Of a stretch of 64,000 nucleotides of DNA, positions 1-8,406 are shown piece after piece. Below the pieces are notes generated by a model, which had not been told where the DNA came from, did no database searches, and saw only the letters and a program-made list of their open reading frames with translations. The translations under genes were made by a program, and so were the position numbers. Each line of letters begins with the position of its first letter. Within the stretch, counting starts at the first letter, position 1. Source of the stretch: Flavobacterium suncheonense GH29-5 = DSM 17707 (lineage in GTDB: Bacteria > Bacteroidota > Bacteroidia > Flavobacteriales > Flavobacteriaceae); the NCBI RefSeq assembly GCF_000430025.1, contig NZ_AUCZ01000008.1, positions 145,362 to 209,361 of the forward strand, written 5' to 3'.

Positions 1-1
1 C

Positions 2-1495
2 AACCGACAACTGCACGGCATTTCGGGTTTTCCCAAGCGAAGTGAAAGTATTTACGACACGTTTGGGGTTGGCCATTCTTCCACAGCCATATCGGCAGCT
101 TTGGGCATGGCATTGGCTTCCAACCTGAAAGGCGAAACCGAAAAACAGCATATTGCCGTAATCGGAGATGCGTCCATCGCGTCGGGAATGGCTTTCGAAG
201 GGCTGAATCATGCGGGGGTTACCGATGCCAATCTGTTAGTTATTCTGAACGACAATGCTATCGGAATCGATCCAAGTGTCGGGGCGCTGAAAGAGTACCT
301 GACTTCTGTTAAAGCCGGAAAAAATCCGAGGGAGAACAACATAATTAAGTCGCTCAATTTCGACTATTCCGGTCCCATAGACGGACACGATTTTGAGGCT
401 TTGCTAAAAGAACTCAACCGCTTAAAACACAAAAAAGGACCAAAATTTCTGCATGTGATTACCACCAAGGGAAAAGGCATGCAACTGGCCGAAGAAGATC
501 AGGTAAAATACCACGCCCCCGGAAAATTCAATCCGGAAACGGGGGAAATCCTGCCCAAATCGGATGAACATTTGCCTCCGAAATTTCAGGATGTTTTTGG
601 TCTTACGTTAGTGGAATTAGCCCGACAAAACGAAAAAATAATCGGAATTACGCCGGCCATGCCAACGGGCTCTTCCATGAAATTTATGATGGATGCCATA
701 CCCGAACGCGCTTTCGACGTTGGTATTGCCGAACAACACGCCGTAACCCTATCCGCAGGCATGGCCACGCAGGGCATGGTGGTTTTCTGTAATATTTACT
801 CCACTTTTTTACAGCGAGCTTACGACCAGGTGATACACGATGTGGCGCTGCAGAATTTACCGGTAATCTTCTGTCTGGACCGGGCCGGTTTAGTGGGAGA
901 AGACGGCGCTACGCATCACGGTGTTTACGATATTGCCTACCTGAACTGCATTCCCAACATGATGATTTGTGCCCCGAAAGACGAAGTGGAGCTGCGCAAC
1001 ATCCTGTACACGGCACAGCTTGGTTTGCCACATCCGATTGCGATTCGCTATCCGAGAGGACGGGGTGTTCTTACGAATTGGCAACATCCGTTTGAACGAT
1101 TGGAAATCGGGAAAGCGCAAATGCTTCAAAAAGGAACTGAAACTGCGGTGGTATCGACTGGTTTTATCGCCCACAATATAACGGCTGCCCTAAAGGATTC
1201 TCAAAATCCGGATCGTTTGTCCCATTATCATTTTCCGTTCGTAAAACCTCTGGATACGGAAACTTTAACCGCCATCTGTAAAACCCACAAACACCTTATC
1301 ACGGTTGAAGACGGAACCGTTGTTGGAGGTTTCGGCAGTCTGGTTGCTTCATTTGTAACGGAAAACAACTTCCCTGTTTCCGTTAAAAAACTCGGAGTTC
1401 CCGACAGTTTCATTGAACAGGGTACAGTATCCGAACAACAACAAATTTGCGGCATCGACGTTAATAGTCTGAGAACTATTTTTTCAAGTCGCTGA
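2..1495 (+). CDS. dxs: 1-deoxy-D-xylulose-5-phosphate synthase, 5' end cut by window
   Basis: Dxs condenses pyruvate and glyceraldehyde 3-phosphate with thiamine diphosphate in the cytosol, the first step of the MEP isoprenoid pathway. The reading frame is open from base 2 (NRQLHGISGFPKRSESIYD) so the ATG at 101 is internal. Visible motifs are the ThDP-binding stretch GDASIASGMAFEG, then GPIDGHD, KGKGMQLAEEDQVKYH, the pyrimidine-domain motif AEQHAVTLSAGMA, DRAGLVGEDGATHHG and RYPRG. About the first 110-130 residues are missing to the left. Nothing is frameshifted in the visible part. The stop is 41 bases before the next gene on the same strand. Identification is secure; the true start is not visible. 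Confidence 0.97.
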   Translation, partial: NRQLHGISGFPKRSESIYDTFGVGHSSTAISAALGMALASNLKGETEKQHIAVIGDASIASGMAFEGLNHAGVTDANLLVILNDNAIGIDPSVGALKEYLTSVKAGKNPRENNIIKSLNFDYSGPIDGHDFEALLKELNRLKHKKGPKFLHVITTKGKGMQLAEEDQVKYHAPGKFNPETGEILPKSDEHLPPKFQDVFGLTLVELARQNEKIIGITPAMPTGSSMKFMMDAIPERAFDVGIAEQHAVTLSAGMATQGMVVFCNIYSTFLQRAYDQVIHDVALQNLPVIFCLDRAGLVGEDGATHHGVYDIAYLNCIPNMMICAPKDEVELRNILYTAQLGLPHPIAIRYPRGRGVLTNWQHPFERLEIGKAQMLQKGTETAVVSTGFIAHNITAALKDSQNPDRLSHYHFPFVKPLDTETLTAICKTHKHLITVEDGTVVGGFGSLVASFVTENNFPVSVKKLGVPDSFIEQGTVSEQQQICGIDVNSLRTIFSSR

Positions 1496-1536
1496 AAATG
1501 TTGATTTTTGCACCAAATTTAACCTAACTCTTAATC

Positions 1537-2490
1537 ATGAATTGCGTAAAAACCTACCTATTGGGTATTGTTTCCATTTTCTTTTTTCAACAGAATTTTG
1601 CTCAGGACATTATCCGAACCGAAGCAACCGACACCCTCAAACACTGGGAAGGCAAAAACATTGTCGGGCTCGATTTAACCCAAGTTTCTTTTGTAAACTG
1701 GAGTGCCGGTGGTGAAAATTCGATTTCGGGAATTTTAAAAGGCGCTTTTGTCCGCAAGTATACAAAAGGCCGTTTTGTATGGCACAACGAACTTATTGCA
1801 CGCTACGGGCTTAACAAACAGGACGGACGCGAGTCCCGAAAAACCGACGACGCCATACAGTTAAATTCTACGGCCGGTTTTAAAACCGATACGATTTCCA
1901 ACTGGTATTATTCGGCAAAGTTTAACTTTAACACTCAGTTTACTAACGGTTACGCGTATCCGAATACCGATTTGGCCATTTCCAAACCGTTTGCTCCGGC
2001 GTATATCTTTTTAGGGGTTGGAGCGGAATACATCAATAAAGACGAAGGATTTAAAGCTTATTTTTCTCCTGTGACGTTAAAAAACACTTTGGTTTTGGAT
2101 GAACGATTAGCCAATCAGGGAGCTTTTGGAGTAGATCCTGCCGTTTATGACACAGAAGGAAACATGATCCGGAACGGCAGAAAGACCCGAACGGAAGTTG
2201 GTATTTTAGTAACCAATCAGTTTAAAAGGGAAATTTTCGAGAACATCGCCCTTGACCACCGTTTATCCCTGTACAGCGACTATATCAACCATTTCGGAAA
2301 TATTGACATAGACTGGCAGCTGCAGTTAGACATGACCATAAACCAATATGTTCGTGCCAGTATTGCCACACACATGATTTATGACGATGACATCAAATCT
2401 AAAGAAGATGTGGACGGCGTTCAGGTGACCAAAGGACCTAAACTGCAACTGAAACAAATTCTGGGCGTTGGCTTAAGTTATACTTTTTAA
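1537..2490 (+). CDS. DUF3078 family protein, probable outer-membrane protein
   Basis: This 317-residue protein has an N-terminal signal peptide (hydrophobic residues about 6-20, cleavage probably after QNFAQ). It matches the Bacteroidetes DUF3078 pattern: an early segment GLDLTQVSFVNWSAGGENS, alternating hydrophobic strands, and a C-terminal strand ending in Phe (GVGLSYTF), which is typical of outer-membrane beta-barrels. Its function is not known; the barrel topology is inferred. It follows dxs by 41 bases, so it may be co-transcribed, although ATTTTTGCACC at about 1504-1514 resembles a degenerate Bacteroidetes -7 element and could give it its own start. A strong bidirectional terminator follows. 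Confidence 0.85.
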   Translation: MNCVKTYLLGIVSIFFFQQNFAQDIIRTEATDTLKHWEGKNIVGLDLTQVSFVNWSAGGENSISGILKGAFVRKYTKGRFVWHNELIARYGLNKQDGRESRKTDDAIQLNSTAGFKTDTISNWYYSAKFNFNTQFTNGYAYPNTDLAISKPFAPAYIFLGVGAEYINKDEGFKAYFSPVTLKNTLVLDERLANQGAFGVDPAVYDTEGNMIRNGRKTRTEVGILVTNQFKREIFENIALDHRLSLYSDYINHFGNIDIDWQLQLDMTINQYVRASIATHMIYDDDIKSKEDVDGVQVTKGPKLQLKQILGVGLSYTF

Positions 2491-2508
2491 TTTTACATGT
2501 TTACCAAT

Positions 2509-2542
2509 AAAAAAGGGCCTCACTGTGCGTGAAGCCCTTTTT
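2509..2542. terminator. bidirectional rho-independent terminator
   Basis: The A run and GGGC (2510-2518) pair with GCCC and a T run (2534-2542); an inner TCAC/GTGA pair extends the stem around loop TGTGC. It has A tract on one side and T tract on the other, so it can serve both convergent genes (DUF3078 on plus, M36 peptidase on minus). Confidence 0.85.
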
Positions 2543-2563
2543 CTTTTTTATATATAATTCTTA

Positions 2564-5215
2564 TTAGTTAAGAATGATTTTCTGAGTATAGTTTAGGTTA
2601 TCGCCATTCACTTTAATCAAATACATTCCTGTTTGAAGATTCGACAGGTTGATTGCACGTTGCGCATTGAAATCGTTAACCTCTTGGTTGAATACTTTTC
2701 TTCCGTTTAAGTCGAAAACCTGAATATTCAGTTTACCGGAGTAGTTGTGGATTGCAATGTTCAATTGTCCTTGTGTCGGATTAGGATATACACGAATTGC
2801 TTTTTCGTTATGGAACTGATCTACCGCTAATGTACAGTTTGGTCCTGCAGGAGGAACGGTGAAATCTTCAATTTGATCTTGGATACCTGCAACTCCTGTG
2901 CTAGTTCCTGAAGATGCAAACTGTCCTAAACCTCTTCTTGCGAAAGTTTCCCAAATCAAACAATAATCCTGACCTCCTGTTGTCGCCTGATCTGCCGCAA
3001 TAATAGCATCACGAGCAGTAACAAAAGTAGGATTACATCCATCCAATTTAATAGCGTCCAACACTAAACGCATTACTTTGTTATTCCCTCCGGTTCCGGT
3101 ATAAATGTTCGGATCGTAACCGTATTTATCAATATAGTTCCAAGCCAAATCCCAAAGCATTACACACCAAACTGAACCTACGGAATGTGAGTCAACCTGA
3201 TTTGAAACCCCGTTAAAGAACCACATATCGTTTGTATCACCAAATGTGTGCGGGTTAACAGACATATCCGTAGAATATCTGTACTCTCTGATTCCGTTTC
3301 CATAGGTAGGCTGATTTGCGGCAAATGTTGCAATTCCTCTTGCATCATTTCTGGTGTCGCCGGGTTTGATTTGCATCATCAGCCAAAACCAATCCGACCA
3401 TCCTTCTCCTTGTTGCTCAGAGCTTCCGGACAAACAGTTTCCGGATAATCGGGTTGAAATACCATGACCGTATTCGTGCGCTATGATACCGTTGTCAAAA
3501 TCACCATCAGAATTTACGAATGTTATAGGTTTGTTTGACAATGTAACATTAACAGGACCATTGTTTAAAGCTGCAATCAAGGCTTCTCCAACAACATTTG
3601 TTACACTGATTGCCGGAATGGTTATTGTCGGGTCATCTCCTCCCATCACAATAATACCGTCAACATTATTCACTACTATTACCGCTATTGCTCCGGCAAT
3701 TTGCGCATTCTTAACTTTTGATACAAAGGTACAATCCCCTCTTCTCAAAATTACAATTTTCCCGTTTAACTCACTTGCATTAATCGCTGGAGTACAGGCA
3801 TCGGATGTATCGGGAGTTCCGTCATTGTAAAGAACAATATCCGCTGTTATACCCGCAGGAAAATCTGGCAATGCAACGTGTCCGGTTGTGAAATTATTAT
3901 CTCGGGCATCGTATTCACCGGCAATTGAGGCAGGAGAGTTCACGGTTAATGGTTTTGGTTGAGGCCCAACATCCCATAAATACATCTGCATTCTTGGCGC
4001 CCCACCATCGTTAGGCGTGGCGAAATTTGCATTATTTACACCCGAACCGTCTTGAGCATCTGCATTGACAGCATCATTTCCTGCTCCACCCCTTCCGTAA
4101 TTTGAAACCTGAAAATTTTTGTTAACTTCATTAAAACCGTATTGATACCACAAATCGTGCATGATATTATTCATGTAGAATAAATTCGTAACAGCAGCCT
4201 GTAAATATGTGTTAGCCGCCACAGCGGTTCCCGGATAAGGAAAATCAAAAGTTAAATCCGGATATGTTCCCACTCCCATTATTAAAGAACCTGAATTGTC
4301 GCCGTTTAGATCATCCTTAGCGGCCACATTATTTCCTCTTGAAGTTCTAAATTGTGTTGCCGCATTCCCTCCTCCAATGGTATTATTCGTGTTATGCCAA
4401 CCATTCGGAGACGCATTAACAGTGTATTCCGGATTTGTAATTAACTGTCTAGGACTGTGATTCGGACTTTCGTAATTCCAAGGAACAACTCTGTAATTTG
4501 TTGTCCCCGGAGTAAGCATTGCAGCTGAAGCAGCGTCTTTAAATACTTTATTTGAAAAATTGATTCCGGTATGAGAATGTGTACCGTGATTACTTCCGAA
4601 TGAACAGGAAATCACCATGTCTTTTTGATCTAAAATTTTACCGTCCAGGGCATCTACTTTCAGATTCCAAAGATGTTTGGTGTCTTGGGAATAAAATTCA
4701 TAATCCCAGGCCAACTTTAAGGTGTTCGCATCGGTTTGAAAATATACCAGCTCTGCGCGAATCGGATCTTCAACCAAAATTCCGTTGGTTAGTTTGAAAT
4801 CATAGTTAGAGCTCTCAATAACCTGAACTCCGGTTAATTGATTTTCACCGATATCGTCTAAAACGTCCATCAAAGCATAGGTAACACTCTTCGCCGGAGT
4901 TACCGCATTTACTTTAGCTGCAACATTTGGAATGAAGTCTTCCCCACCGTTGATTACTTCTCCGTTTTTAATCCAGAAATTGGAATCCGAATTAAACACT
5001 TCGATACCGCTGTGACGTTGTTTTACGTGATAATTATTGATTCCGGTCGATTCGGAACTGAATTCGTTTACTATAACCAAATCCGAAATATCCTGATTGG
5101 TCAAAGAAAATTTGGTACGATTTTTCTCTGCATACGCCTTAATTTTTTGAAGCGGTTCCTGAGAAAAACCTAAAAGAGGTACCAGAAAAAATAAACCTAG
5201 AGTAATTTTTTTCAT
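2564..5215 (-). CDS. secreted M36 (fungalysin) metallopeptidase with PA insert and T9SS type A signal
   Basis: This 883-residue protein starts with a signal peptide (MKKITLGLFFLVPLLGFSQ). A propeptide (FTP/PepSY-like, about residues 25-200) precedes an M36 catalytic domain with zinc motif HEYGH near residue 580 and the third ligand region EQQGEGWSDWF about 25 residues later. A protease-associated (PA) domain is inserted before it, about residues 460-560 (GKIVILRRGDCTF). The last 75 residues are a type A T9SS sorting domain (VYPNPTQGQLNI, then FDLNGRKVF and the end YTQKIILN), so export by the type IX system with C-terminal cleavage is expected. The function is probably extracellular protein degradation. 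It stands alone behind a well-formed Bacteroidetes promoter. Family call secure; substrate unknown. Confidence 0.95.
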   Translation of the reverse strand: MKKITLGLFFLVPLLGFSQEPLQKIKAYAEKNRTKFSLTNQDISDLVIVNEFSSESTGINNYHVKQRHSGIEVFNSDSNFWIKNGEVINGGEDFIPNVAAKVNAVTPAKSVTYALMDVLDDIGENQLTGVQVIESSNYDFKLTNGILVEDPIRAELVYFQTDANTLKLAWDYEFYSQDTKHLWNLKVDALDGKILDQKDMVISCSFGSNHGTHSHTGINFSNKVFKDAASAAMLTPGTTNYRVVPWNYESPNHSPRQLITNPEYTVNASPNGWHNTNNTIGGGNAATQFRTSRGNNVAAKDDLNGDNSGSLIMGVGTYPDLTFDFPYPGTAVAANTYLQAAVTNLFYMNNIMHDLWYQYGFNEVNKNFQVSNYGRGGAGNDAVNADAQDGSGVNNANFATPNDGGAPRMQMYLWDVGPQPKPLTVNSPASIAGEYDARDNNFTTGHVALPDFPAGITADIVLYNDGTPDTSDACTPAINASELNGKIVILRRGDCTFVSKVKNAQIAGAIAVIVVNNVDGIIVMGGDDPTITIPAISVTNVVGEALIAALNNGPVNVTLSNKPITFVNSDGDFDNGIIAHEYGHGISTRLSGNCLSGSSEQQGEGWSDWFWLMMQIKPGDTRNDARGIATFAANQPTYGNGIREYRYSTDMSVNPHTFGDTNDMWFFNGVSNQVDSHSVGSVWCVMLWDLAWNYIDKYGYDPNIYTGTGGNNKVMRLVLDAIKLDGCNPTFVTARDAIIAADQATTGGQDYCLIWETFARRGLGQFASSGTSTGVAGIQDQIEDFTVPPAGPNCTLAVDQFHNEKAIRVYPNPTQGQLNIAIHNYSGKLNIQVFDLNGRKVFNQEVNDFNAQRAINLSNLQTGMYLIKVNGDNLNYTQKIILN

Positions 5216-5250
5216 CGCTTAATCTGTTGTTAGTTTTTAGTTAAGTATCA

Positions 5251-5280
5251 CAAAATTAAACTTTTAATTCGATTAACAAA
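5251..5280 (-). promoter_or_regulatory. Bacteroidetes-type promoter of M36 peptidase
   Basis: Reading the minus strand, TTTG (5280-5277) is followed after 18 bases by TAATTTTG (5258-5251), matching the TTTG-N19-TAnnTTTG consensus of Bacteroidetes sigma factor. The transcription start would be about 5246, some 30 bases before the ATG at 5215. This is one of the best full matches in the window. Confidence 0.65.
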
Positions 5281-5295
5281 ATAATAACGTTTTTT

Positions 5296-6639
5296 TCAAC
5301 TAATTCCCTGAATAGTTTTAAATAATTGCAATGCTTTTCCGTCGGTAAGCATCGAAACAAAATGACAAATATGCATCAATCGTTCGTACAGACTCATTTT
5401 ATCGGTCACGAATTTCTCGGGCAACAATTTTAAAATCAGTTCGTCGTAATTGCTAGATTTCCCTTCGAATTTGTTGTTGTAAGCCGTACAGAATTTATCC
5501 AAAAGTGTATTGATGACCTGATAGCCCACCACTTCTTTTTCGATTACTTCTTTGCTTTGGTAAATGTTTTTTACACTGATTTTGATGACATCGTTCATCT
5601 GCGCTTTGAACTGGCTTTTATCGGTCAGTGCCGAATGGAATTGGCCTTTTAAAATCGCTTCCTCGTTTTCCAGAAACACGTTCACGGCGTCGTTAATCAA
5701 ACTTCCAATGGCTAAGGCTCTCAAATAACTGATGCGGTCTTCTTTAGTGGTAAGCGCTTTGTATTTGTCCGAATCAATATTGTTTTTTACCAGTTTTATC
5801 AGGTATTCAAGCGCAAATTCTTCCTGAATCAGACCTAAATTAATCCCGTCTTCAAAATCGATGATGGTGTAACAAATATCGTCAGCCGCTTCTACTAAAA
5901 AAGCCAACGGATGACGCTCGAACCCAATATCACTACCGGATTTGTTCGGAATCATGCCCAATTCCTTGGCTACCTCTTTGAAGAATTCCTTGTCCTGTTG
6001 GAAGAAACCGTATTTTTTATCGGCAATATACGGCGTTGGTTTTTTCGGAAGGCTTTCTTTCGGGTATTTCATAAAAGCGCCCAAAGTGGCATACGTTAAG
6101 CGCAGACTGCCTTCCACGCCCGGACGGGAACTCGTCAGCACCGAAAACCCGTTGGCATTGCCTTCAAAATCAATTAAATCCTGCCATTCTTTATCCGAAA
6201 GCTGTTCTTTGTACTGCTGCCCTTTCCCGGTTTTGAAATATTCGCCGATGGCTTTTTCCCCAGAATGCCCAAACGGCGGATTCCCGATGTCGTGCGCCAA
6301 AGCCGCAGCCGCTACGATAGCTCCGAAATCGTTCATGTGATAGCCGTGTACTTCTTTCAGGTACGGGTATTTTTCCAAAATCTTCTTCCCGACCAACCGT
6401 CCTAAGGAACGACCGACCACGGAAACTTCCAGACTATGCGTTAAACGCGTATGCACGAAATCCGTTTTGGAAAGCGGAATGACCTGAGTTTTGTCCTGCA
6501 GACTTCGGAAAGCCGAAGAAAAGATGATCCGGTCGTAATCCACTTCAAACCCCAAACGGGTGTCGTCCTGTTCTTTTCGCAGTCGTTTGCTTGTGTCGCC
6601 TTGTCGTTTTAAGGACAACAGCTGTTCCCAATGCATCAT
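5296..6639 (-). CDS. dgt: deoxyguanosinetriphosphate triphosphohydrolase (dGTPase)
   Basis: dGTPases split dGTP to deoxyguanosine and triphosphate. This 447-residue protein has the HD-domain signature: R/H near residue 68 (TRLTHSLEVS), the metal pair H116-D117 in ALAHDIGNPPFGHSG, and the early conserved RSLQDKTQV at about 45-53. Length suits the Bacteroidetes dGTPase type. It is the last gene of a minus-strand run RDD - AAA ATPase - GNAT - dgt with gaps of 1 to 13 bases, just downstream of the nrdBA ribonucleotide reductase genes. That context suggests dNTP pool balance; a phage-defence role, known for some dGTPases, is possible but unsupported here. Confidence 0.93.
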   Translation of the reverse strand: MMHWEQLLSLKRQGDTSKRLRKEQDDTRLGFEVDYDRIIFSSAFRSLQDKTQVIPLSKTDFVHTRLTHSLEVSVVGRSLGRLVGKKILEKYPYLKEVHGYHMNDFGAIVAAAALAHDIGNPPFGHSGEKAIGEYFKTGKGQQYKEQLSDKEWQDLIDFEGNANGFSVLTSSRPGVEGSLRLTYATLGAFMKYPKESLPKKPTPYIADKKYGFFQQDKEFFKEVAKELGMIPNKSGSDIGFERHPLAFLVEAADDICYTIIDFEDGINLGLIQEEFALEYLIKLVKNNIDSDKYKALTTKEDRISYLRALAIGSLINDAVNVFLENEEAILKGQFHSALTDKSQFKAQMNDVIKISVKNIYQSKEVIEKEVVGYQVINTLLDKFCTAYNNKFEGKSSNYDELILKLLPEKFVTDKMSLYERLMHICHFVSMLTDGKALQLFKTIQGIS

Positions 6640-6652
6640 AGGGTATCTCGTT

Positions 6653-7099
6653 TTATTTTAGTTCTTTTTTCATGCAGGTACTGCTGGCCACACCGATATA
6701 CTGCCCGTAATTCGGAATGGATTGGTACCCGAATTTTTTATAGAGCGCAATGGCATTCACCAGTTTTTGTGAGGTTTCCAGAATACAGGCGGTAAATCCC
6801 AATTCCTTTGCCCATTTTTCTAATTCCTGCAAAACTTTCGTGGCCACTCCTTTGTTGCGGTGTTCAGGATGCACAAACATGCGTTTGATTTCTCCGGTTT
6901 CGCCATCGTATGCTTTTACGGCGCCGCAACCCACCGCTATGCCTTCTTCATAACAAACAATTACATGCTCCAGGTAAATCTGATTGTATTGGGCAAAAAA
7001 ATCCTTCTCGTCACCGTCGATATCGATTAAAAAGGTATCGAACAACTGCGTGAGATGTTTGAAATCGGGATTGTCGGATGTGGTTCGGACCAGTTGCAT
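6653..7099 (-). CDS. GNAT family N-acetyltransferase
   Basis: This 148-residue protein has the GNAT acetyl-CoA binding core: VGCGAVKAYDGETGEIKRMFV (strand 4) followed by the P-loop-like HRNKGVATKVLQELEKWA (R/Q-x-x-G-x-A), then AxxLYKKFGYQ with the usual C-terminal Tyr/Phe pattern. GNAT enzymes transfer acetyl from acetyl-CoA to an amine; the substrate cannot be told. It sits between the AAA ATPase (1-base gap) and dgt (13-base gap), apparently in one operon. Confidence 0.88.
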   Translation of the reverse strand: MQLVRTTSDNPDFKHLTQLFDTFLIDIDGDEKDFFAQYNQIYLEHVIVCYEEGIAVGCGAVKAYDGETGEIKRMFVHPEHRNKGVATKVLQELEKWAKELGFTACILETSQKLVNAIALYKKFGYQSIPNYGQYIGVASSTCMKKELK

Positions 7100-7100
7100 G

Positions 7101-7805
7101 TTAATGTAATTTATTGATTTCTGCCTGAATGATATTGTTTTTCACTTCTTTGAACACATGGTTTTTGGCTTCCGCAAAGGACACGTCGTAAATCCGTTCC
7201 AGTTTCGTAAACTCAGACGGATATTTCGCCAACAGCGTATCGTAATACTTATCCAGGATTTCTCTGGAAGGCAGCGTAAACTCCAGTTTCAGTTCAAAAC
7301 GGCGCACTAAAGCTTCGTCGATCATCTGGATTTGATTGGTGGCGGCAATTAAAATCGATTTCTTCGGAAAATGGTCAATCAACTGTAAAATCGCATTCAC
7401 CACGCGTTTCATTTCACTGTTGTCTTTGTTGTCGTAATCGCGGATTTGCCCTAACGAATCGAATTCGTCAAAAAACAACACGGCGCTTTCGTAATTCACT
7501 TCTTTGAACAGTCCTTCTATGTTTTTAGCGGTTTCGCCCAATTTCGAAGACACGATGCTCGCCAGATTCACAATGATGATTTTCTTGTCGAGTTTTTTGG
7601 CAATCGCCTTGGCAGTCATGGTTTTACCGCACCCGGTTTTGCCGTACAACAGCATTTTATTGATGACCGGCAACTCGTATTGTTCCAGCACTTCCCGAAA
7701 CTGGTATTCTTTCAGAAACTGGTTAATCTGTTTGGATACGGCTTCGTTAAAAACCACCTCTTCGAGATTGACGTTGCTTCGGTCGGTAAAATATAAAGTG
7801 CTCAT
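7101..7805 (-). CDS. small AAA family ATPase
   Basis: This 234-residue protein is a minimal AAA module: Walker A LLYGKTGCGKTMTAKAIA (about 52-69), Walker B AVLFFDEFDSLG, sensor 1 IAATNQ, and an arginine-finger-like VRRFELKLEF. The N-terminal 45 residues are too short for a substrate-recognition domain, and no protease or other effector domain follows, so it may be a remodelling factor that works with a partner. The start ATG lies 9 bases past the RDD stop, and the gene is 1 base from the GNAT gene. The biological role is unknown. Confidence 0.85.
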   Translation of the reverse strand: MSTLYFTDRSNVNLEEVVFNEAVSKQINQFLKEYQFREVLEQYELPVINKMLLYGKTGCGKTMTAKAIAKKLDKKIIIVNLASIVSSKLGETAKNIEGLFKEVNYESAVLFFDEFDSLGQIRDYDNKDNSEMKRVVNAILQLIDHFPKKSILIAATNQIQMIDEALVRRFELKLEFTLPSREILDKYYDTLLAKYPSEFTKLERIYDVSFAEAKNHVFKEVKNNIIQAEINKLH

Positions 7806-7814
7806 GCTAACCGA

Positions 7815-8318
7815 TTAATTCTCTTCCTTTGCACCGATTTCCTCAAAAGAATAAAACAGGCGTTTCTTCTCTTCAAACAAATCTTTCTGAACCACATAAG
7901 TATCGGAGATGGTATCGTGCCAGCCTCTTCCGTCACCTAAAAAAGAAAACGCATTAAAAGGGATTAACCGGCAAAACGTTCGTTTAATAATGGTTCCCGA
8001 ATCCGGTTTTGAACCATCGGCCATCACTACCACCGTTTTGGTAATGTATTTGGCAATTGTTCTGGAAAGAAACGCTTCAAAAAGCGCATAATAAATCAGG
8101 GTGACTACAGCTCCAAAAGCGTATTCCCCAAGCTTTCCCATATTGTCAATTCTTTCAAAAAAAGCAGTATCACCCATAGCAACCAGAACGATTCCAACGC
8201 CAATCAGCAATAAAACCGCCAATCCAAACTGAATGACCCAGTCAATAATATAATTAACAAAGCGTTGTCCCTGTGTGGCCCATAAATTTGAGGTTACCCT
8301 GAATGTTTTGTTTTCCAT
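7815..8318 (-). CDS. RDD family membrane protein
   Basis: This 167-residue protein has the RDD pattern: near the N-terminus the stretch QRFVNYIIDWVIQFGLAVLL, with Arg/Asp placed at the start of a first membrane helix (about 18-45), a second helix GEYAFGAVVTLIYYALFEAF, and a later KRTFCRLIPFNAFSF segment. RDD proteins are small membrane proteins, some proposed to act in ion exchange, most without known role. It is the first gene of the run leading to the AAA ATPase, GNAT and dgt. No clear promoter was found in the short gap after the nrdA terminator. Confidence 0.85.
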   Translation of the reverse strand: MENKTFRVTSNLWATQGQRFVNYIIDWVIQFGLAVLLLIGVGIVLVAMGDTAFFERIDNMGKLGEYAFGAVVTLIYYALFEAFLSRTIAKYITKTVVVMADGSKPDSGTIIKRTFCRLIPFNAFSFLGDGRGWHDTISDTYVVQKDLFEEKKRLFYSFEEIGAKEEN

Positions 8319-8343
8319 TGTCTTATTATTTTTCTGCTAATAT

Positions 8344-8376
8344 AAAAAAACAGCCGCCAAAAATGACAGCTGCTTT
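8344..8376 (-). terminator. rho-independent terminator of nrdA
   Basis: On the minus strand AAAGCAGCTGTC pairs with GGCGGCTGTTTT around loop ATTTTT (two G-U pairs), followed by a T run. It lies about 30 bases after the nrdA stop. Confidence 0.75.
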
Positions 8377-8406
8377 CACTCTATTACTACAAATCAAATT
8401 CTTTGG

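Noticed and set aside
890..1174. Antisense open frames within dxs
   Set aside because: Shadow frames of a strongly conserved gene without motif or promoter.
5296..8318. Named phage-defence system from dGTPase and AAA ATPase
   Set aside because: No known defence system with this exact set is recognised and the neighbours are housekeeping; kept only as a low-interest hypothesis.
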